DNA of 64,000 nt from Picocystis sp. L7. Taxonomy: Eukaryota; Chlorophyta; Picocystophyceae; Picocystales; Picocystaceae. The notes beneath the pieces are model-generated. The model made no database searches. It was not told where the DNA came from and worked only from the letters and a program-made list of their open reading frames with translations. Below, in pieces: positions 59,226 through 64,000 of this stretch; position 1 is the stretch's first letter, and each line of letters starts with the position of its first letter. The DNA is taken from the NCBI GenBank assembly GCA_020975725.1, contig QXJR01000018.1, forward strand, positions 186,001 through 250,000, read 5' to 3'. The translations under genes and the position numbers were made by a program.

Positions 59226-60251
59226 ATGGACACATTCAATGCCCTTTCGCACGAAGAAGCCGTGAAGGTGCTCTGCGGATGGTGCGCCTGTCGGAACTGG
59301 TCCGAACGAGTGGCCCAAGCGCGTCCCTTCGAGAACGTTGACGCCTTGCGAGACGTTGCCAGGCACGTCTGGTGGAAAGAAACTGCCGTTGCAGGATGGC
59401 TGGAAGCTTACCTAGCGCATCCCAAGATAGGCGACGTCGATGAACTTCGAAGAAAATTCCATGGAAATGCCGAAGACAGTGAACAAGCCGCTGCACTCGC
59501 CTCCAACGACAAGGCAGTGCTCGAAGAGCTGGCCCGATGCAATCGCGCGTACGAGGAAAAGTTTGGACACATCTTCATCATTTGTGCGGCTGGAAAACCC
59601 GCCAATGCGATTCTTGCTGAAATCAAGAGAAGATTTCCAAACACGCCACACGAGGAGCTGGCCAATGCTGCAGGAGAACAGATGAAGATCACAGAGTCGA
59701 GGATGTGCAAGTTCTTTGCTACGGAGGGCACCGGTGGCGATGTATCGATGCAGCGTAGGACCGGGCAGATTCATTCACATTTGGTGCAAGGTATGCAATC
59801 CTTCACGTGTACACACGGTTTGGAACAGCTTGGCCCTCTCGCACTTTGGCATTGACTGACCCTGTTGATCCGTTTGGAATTAGAAAATGCAGGGCGTTCG
59901 CCGGTGACTTCGCACGTGCTGGACATTGGCTTGGGTCGACCTGCTGCGGGCGTGCCCTTGAAACTTCAAAAGCTCTTTGAGAAGAGCGACGGGGTCTTCG
60001 AGACGATCGGAGAAGGGGTCACAAATGCGGATGGCCGTGTGCCGACCCTCCTGAACCCCAGTCGTGTCCTTGAGCCAGGTACTTACCGGGTGAGGTTTGA
60101 TACTCGTACCTACCAACACCTCTGTGGTGTGTCTGGCTTCTATCCGATTTGCGACGTGACCTTCCAGATCCAGCCTCATCAAGTGAGGGATCATTTTCAC
60201 GTGCCACTCACGTATTCTCCGTTTGGTTATTCAACGTACCGAGGGAGTTGA
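59226..60251 (+). CDS. OHCU decarboxylase / HIU hydrolase fusion (allantoin synthase, TTL)
   Basis: Proposed exons are 59226-59790 and 59884-60251 (310 aa), with a 93-bp phase-1 intron (GTATGCAATC...GGAATTAG). A second in-phase acceptor ends at 59892. Residues 1-165 are OHCU decarboxylase: the catalytic His65 lies in HPKIGD, with EDSEQAAAL, NRAYEEKFGHIFIICAAGK and ILAEIKRRFPN. After the junction comes transthyretin-like 5-hydroxyisourate hydrolase: SHVLDIGLGRPAAGVPLKL, TNADGRVP, and the C-terminal signature YRGS. Together they convert urate oxidase product to S-allantoin. The plant fusion is peroxisomal through an internal PTS2 at the domain junction; RTGQIHSHL (59757-59783) sits there in the same place. 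Confidence 0.9.
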
Positions 60252-61043
60252 GTTCGATTGCTGCTGGGGCGTAATAAATCCGTGCTGTTTTGCTCTTGGA
60301 GGTGCCAACCATCCGATGGGATGCCCTTTTCCCCTCTCTTGACGGCTCGATTGCATGTGATGTTTTCCTCTTCATTGTTTCGGGGTGGATCTCCTCCCAT
60401 CCGCCGCACTCTTCGCGCTCGCTTCTGTGTTGTGTTCCAAGGCTCTGGATGGTGGGAACACCACCATCCAGGCTTGTGTTTGGGTTTGGAAAGGATCCTT
60501 CAGTTCGTTCCTTGGGTTGTTCCTTCGGATGGGTCCCTTTCTGATCGGGAATCCCTGGACGGGTTCGAACCGGAACACCTCGGATCGAAAGGGAAGGGGG
60601 GGGGGGGGGTCCTGCGATCCATTCGAATCTTCCACGGACACCCCATCCTTGCGGTCTTTTCACGGTCTCCGCTTCGTCTTCCCGCACACCACCTCCCCGG
60701 TCCCCGGGACGCGTCCTCCTCGTCGGTCCTCCTCCCACCCCTCCCCGCGTCCCCCTGCCCCTCTTCGCCGGCGAGGCCGTCCTCGACCCATCGCCGTGGA
60801 GGACGTGTCCCGCTGTCCCCCTGGGAGGACCGCCCAGGACGTCTGCCGACGAGGAGTGCCGACGCTTCCCGCCATCACCAGGCGCTCTTTGGCGCGCTCT
60901 GGAGCGCATCCGGCGCGTCGCTGGGATCCCTCCGAAGCACGAAAGACGCACCGAAAGGCGAAGAAGGCGTGGGCGTCGCGAAAAGGGACCGCCCGGATCC
61001 GTGCGCCATCAGCTTCCGCGGGAACCGCGAGGCCACGGTCGGC
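60252..61043. promoter_or_regulatory. tandem intergenic region before the H+-PPase
   Basis: 792 bp. Contains gggttcgaacc at 60561-60571, gatcgaaaggg at 60583-60593 and a run of 14 G at 60596-60609. Frames crossing it are compositional. No RNA gene recognised. Confidence 0.5.
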
Positions 61044-63568
61044 ATGGACGTGTCCCACGGCGAATTCGACGAGAACGATCCGCTCGCGCCGCGCTTCGGA
61101 GACAAGAGAACGTCGTTCGTGGCCACCAGTCGGACCAAGATGAACCCGGTGGGTGATGCAAGGCGAAAGAACGACCTCCGAGCGGAACGAACGCGTGCGC
61201 CGACGCCGACGGATCGGATTCGAACGAGACGGCTGACCACGTCCTCGGACAGATCGCAAGGGCGCTGCTCAGCATCGATCGAAAGGTGATCCGAGTGGCA
61301 GCGCTGGTGAGCTTTGTGACCATGCTGTTCGTGGCCTGGAAGACATCCTGGACCCTCGTCTTCGTGCTGGTGACCTGCGTCAGTATGCTGCTCTTCGCCT
61401 CCTACCTCGCCAAATGGGTGCTGGCCAAAGACGAAGGCACACCAGACATGACCTTCGTCTCCGACGCCATACGAGACGGAGCAGAAGGGTTCTTCGCCAC
61501 GCAGTACGGAGCCATCGGAAAGATGGCCTTCGTGCTTGCGGGAATCATCTACGTGATCTACATGTTCCGACAAATCACCCCGGACCAAGAGCTGGCAGGA
61601 CTCACCAGGATGTCCATAGCAGGGATCACTTGCATGTCCTTCCTTCTTGGATCCTTGTGCTCCGGCATTGCTGGATACACCGGGATGTGGGTGTCGGTCA
61701 GGGCCAACGTGAGGGTCGCTGGTGCGGCCAGACGTTCCGCCAGAGAAGCGCTGCAGATTGCATTGAGAGCAGGGGGGTTCTCCGCGCTGATTGTTGTGGG
61801 TATGGCTGTCCTGGGGATCAGCGTTCTCTTCTCTGTCTTCTGTCTCTACTTCACCATGGGGTCCGGTGGACACTTCACCATCAACGATGTGCCACTGCTG
61901 CTGGTCGGGTATGGGTTTGGGGCATCTTTCGTAGCCCTTTTCGCCCAACTTGGAGGAGGCATTTACACAAAAGCGGCTGATGTCGGAGCAGATCTGGTAG
62001 GAAAAATTGAACAAGAGATCCCAGAAGACGATCCCAGAAATCCAGCAGTGATTGCAGACTTGGTTGGGGACAACGTCGGAGACTGTGCTGCAAGGGGTGC
62101 TGATCTCTTCGAGTCCATTGGAGCAGAAATCATCAGCGCCATGATCTTGGGCGGTACAATGGCAAGAAAAGCTGGTATCGAGGATCCACGGGGATTCATT
62201 CTGTTTCCCCTGGTGGTGCACACCCTTGATCTCCTCGTGTCTGCCGTAGGCATCATGTCTGTGAGGGGTACATCCTGGCCCGGTAGTGCTAAGAGTGCAA
62301 TGGATGATCCCTACGATGTTCTCAAAGGAGGGTACAATATCTCTGTCTTCCTTGCCACCGTTGGATTTTTCGCAACGACAAGGTATATGCTTTTCGTACC
62401 ATCCGCCCCGCAGGCATGGATGCATTTCATGGGTTGCGGCCTCGTTGGTATTGTGACAGCTTACATGTTTGTACTGATCACTCAGTATTACACGGATCAT
62501 AAGTTTAGACCCGTAAGAATGGTTGCCGAGGCATCTTGTACCGGTCACGGTACCAACATCATCGCTGGAGTTAGTCTTGGCATGGAAGCAACGTGCTTGC
62601 CTGTCCTGACAATCTCCGCTGCGATCGTTTCGGCCTACTGGTTGGGTCACACGTCTGGACTTACAGACAGCAGCGGAAAAGCGTGCGGTGGACTTTTTGG
62701 CACTGCCGTGGCGACAATGGGTATGCTGAGCACTGCGGCATATGTGTTGACCATGGATGTGTTTGGGCCGATTGCTGACAATGCTGGTGGCATTGTTGAA
62801 ATGTCGGACCAACCGGAATCTGTCAGAGAGATCACCGATGAGCTGGATGCTGTAGGGAACACAACCAAAGCCACAACTAAAGGCTATGCTATCGGTAGTG
62901 CGGCGCTGGCATCCTTTCTGCTCTTTTCTGCGTATATGGACGAAGTTAGTAGCTTCACGTCCACCCCCTTTACTCAGGTGGACATTGCTATTCCTGAGGT
63001 CTTTGTGGGTGGACTCCTAGGAAGTATGCTCGTATATCTTTTTAGTGCCTGGGCGTGCATGGCCGTAGGCAAGAGTGCGCAAGAAGTTGTGAACGAAGTA
63101 AGACGGCAGTTCATTGAAAGACCAGGCATCATGACACATAGAGAGAAGCCTGATTATGCTCGTTGCGTGTCCATTGTTGCCGAATCGGCGTTGAGGGAGA
63201 TGATCAAACCGGGCATCCTGGCAGTGGGTGCACCATGTGCCATAGGTGTGGTGTTCCGTCTGGTTGGGAAGATGACTGGCGTTCCACTGCTCGGGGCTAA
63301 AGTGGTGGCGAGCATGCTCATGTTTGCAACCGTGTCTGGGATTTTATTGGCTCTGTTCCTGAACACGTCTGGTGGTGCATGGGACAATGCGAAGAAATAT
63401 GTGGAAACGGGCGCACATGGGGGAAAAGGTAGCGAGGCCCACAAGGCTTCTATTACAGGCGACACGGTTGGAGATCCATTCAAGGACACTGCTGGGCCTT
63501 CTCTCCACGTCCTGATAAAAATGCTTGCAACTATCACGCTGGTGATGGCGCCACTCTTCTTGGACTAG
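61044..63568 (+). CDS. Type II (K+-independent) H+-translocating inorganic pyrophosphatase
   Basis: Proposed exons are 61044-61148 and 61253-63568 (806 aa), with a 104-bp phase-0 intron (GTGGGTGATG...CTCGGACAG). The join gives a cytosolic N-terminus that aligns with Arabidopsis AVP2 (802 aa). About 16 membrane helices are visible. The PPi-binding motif DVGADLVGK lies near residue 278, then EDDPRNPAVIADLVGDNVGD. GNTTKATTKG near 565-575 has Lys where K+-dependent enzymes have Ala, marking the K+-independent class. Such enzymes are found in Golgi-type membranes in plants. It couples PPi hydrolysis to proton pumping. The MnmG gene converges on it, 153 bp between stops. Confidence 0.95.
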
Positions 63569-63721
63569 TCGATTTTGCGTGTAGTAATTTTCCTGAAGTC
63601 ACCATCGATAACTTATTAGCATAATGAGTGTGCAGCAAGAAATGTGAAATGCTTCAACTTTTTCCTGGCAATTGATGTTTTTGATCTGGGGCGTTTTTAC
63701 TTTGACATTCAGATCTTGCCT

Positions 63722-64000
63722 TCATTGATTCAATCCCTCCATAACAAGTTTAGGATTGCTAGCTCTTCGTCGACGGACTTCCAGGTGAAGAAGAAGCGCA
63801 GTTATGTCAGCCGGGCTAACACCTCCGATTCTTGATGCCTGACCAAGATCGACTGGACGAACTTTAGTTAGCTTCTCTCGCCCCTCCATAGATATAGTGT
63901 CAATGGACTGATAGTCGAGGTCCTTTGGAATGGTTTTAGAATACTTCGCAGATACACGCTCTAGATGTTGCTCCTGTCGCTTGATGAAACCCGAGTACTT
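63722..64000 (-). CDS. MnmG/GidA (MTO1) tRNA uridine modification enzyme (C-terminal partial)
   Basis: The last 92 codons of a minus-strand gene that continues past the window edge. It reads KYSGFIKRQEQHLERV, TIPKDLDYQSIDTISMEGRE, KLTKVRPVDLGQASRIGGVS and PADITALLLHLE, the conserved C-terminus of MnmG. The stop lies at 63722-63724. With MnmE it installs (carboxymethyl)aminomethyl groups on wobble uridine 34 of organelle tRNAs, using FAD, folate and glycine. The organelle cannot be told without the N-terminus. Confidence 0.9.
   Translation of the reverse strand, partial: KYSGFIKRQEQHLERVSAKYSKTIPKDLDYQSIDTISMEGREKLTKVRPVDLGQASRIGGVSPADITALLLHLEVRRRRASNPKLVMEGLNQ

Overview
The window is a stretch of compact, GC-rich nuclear DNA from a photosynthetic eukaryote, most likely a green-lineage alga. 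The evidence is a nucleus-encoded plastid ribosomal protein L6 with a transit peptide (this gene normally stays in the plastid genome of red-lineage algae), a plastid glycerol-3-phosphate acyltransferase, plant-type SIZ1, DEG15, allantoin synthase, AVP2-type H+-pyrophosphatase and a plant-type rhodanese. Most genes are intronless. The introns I can place are short (78-294 bp) and mostly lie near the 5' end. I cannot name the species.

Layout: about 31 host genes, often in alternating orientation, with 3' ends 30-70 bp apart and divergent pairs sharing 0.4-2.1 kb promoters. From left to right: a partial GT61 glycosyltransferase with a cysteine-rich tail, rhodanese, GDPD, bZIP, flavodoxin quinone reductase, GPAT, S1 protein, UBL/ZZ protein, unknown, SIZ1-type SUMO ligase, unknown, ISY1, SEC10, DEG15, CCR4-like nuclease, ASF1, acyl-protein-thioesterase-like hydrolase, small Cys-rich protein, FAD monooxygenase, unknown, PRCC-like, [LTR retrotransposon], plastid L6, unknown, NTF2-like plastid protein, GcvT, F-box protein, importin-7/8, citramalate synthase, OHCU decarboxylase/HIU hydrolase, type II H+-PPase, and the 3' end of MnmG/MTO1. 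Metabolic themes include plastid lipid and isoleucine synthesis, peroxisomal processing and purine breakdown, and photorespiratory glycine cleavage. These are neighbours, not an operon.

The most striking object is a 7.45-kb Ty3/gypsy-class retroelement at 37693-45146 with identical 436-bp LTRs and a 5-bp target duplication. It carries a complete-looking cytosine-5 DNA methyltransferase domain between RNase H and integrase, and its polyprotein ends in chromodomain-like and Tudor-like modules. It sits in the short divergent promoter between the PRCC-like gene and plastid L6. It is treated here as a fossil; it looks young and nearly whole, with about one break.

Other signals are two short DNA motifs that recur in promoters (a TTCGAA-centred 15-mer and GAGTTTCTTCTC), a 52-bp minisatellite in the ASF1/hydrolase promoter, an ISY1 start codon apparently split by an intron, and a glycosyltransferase ending in an eight-cysteine pattern. 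Exon boundaries were inferred by eye from splice signals and family conservation; all protein names rest on remembered family motifs, not searches.
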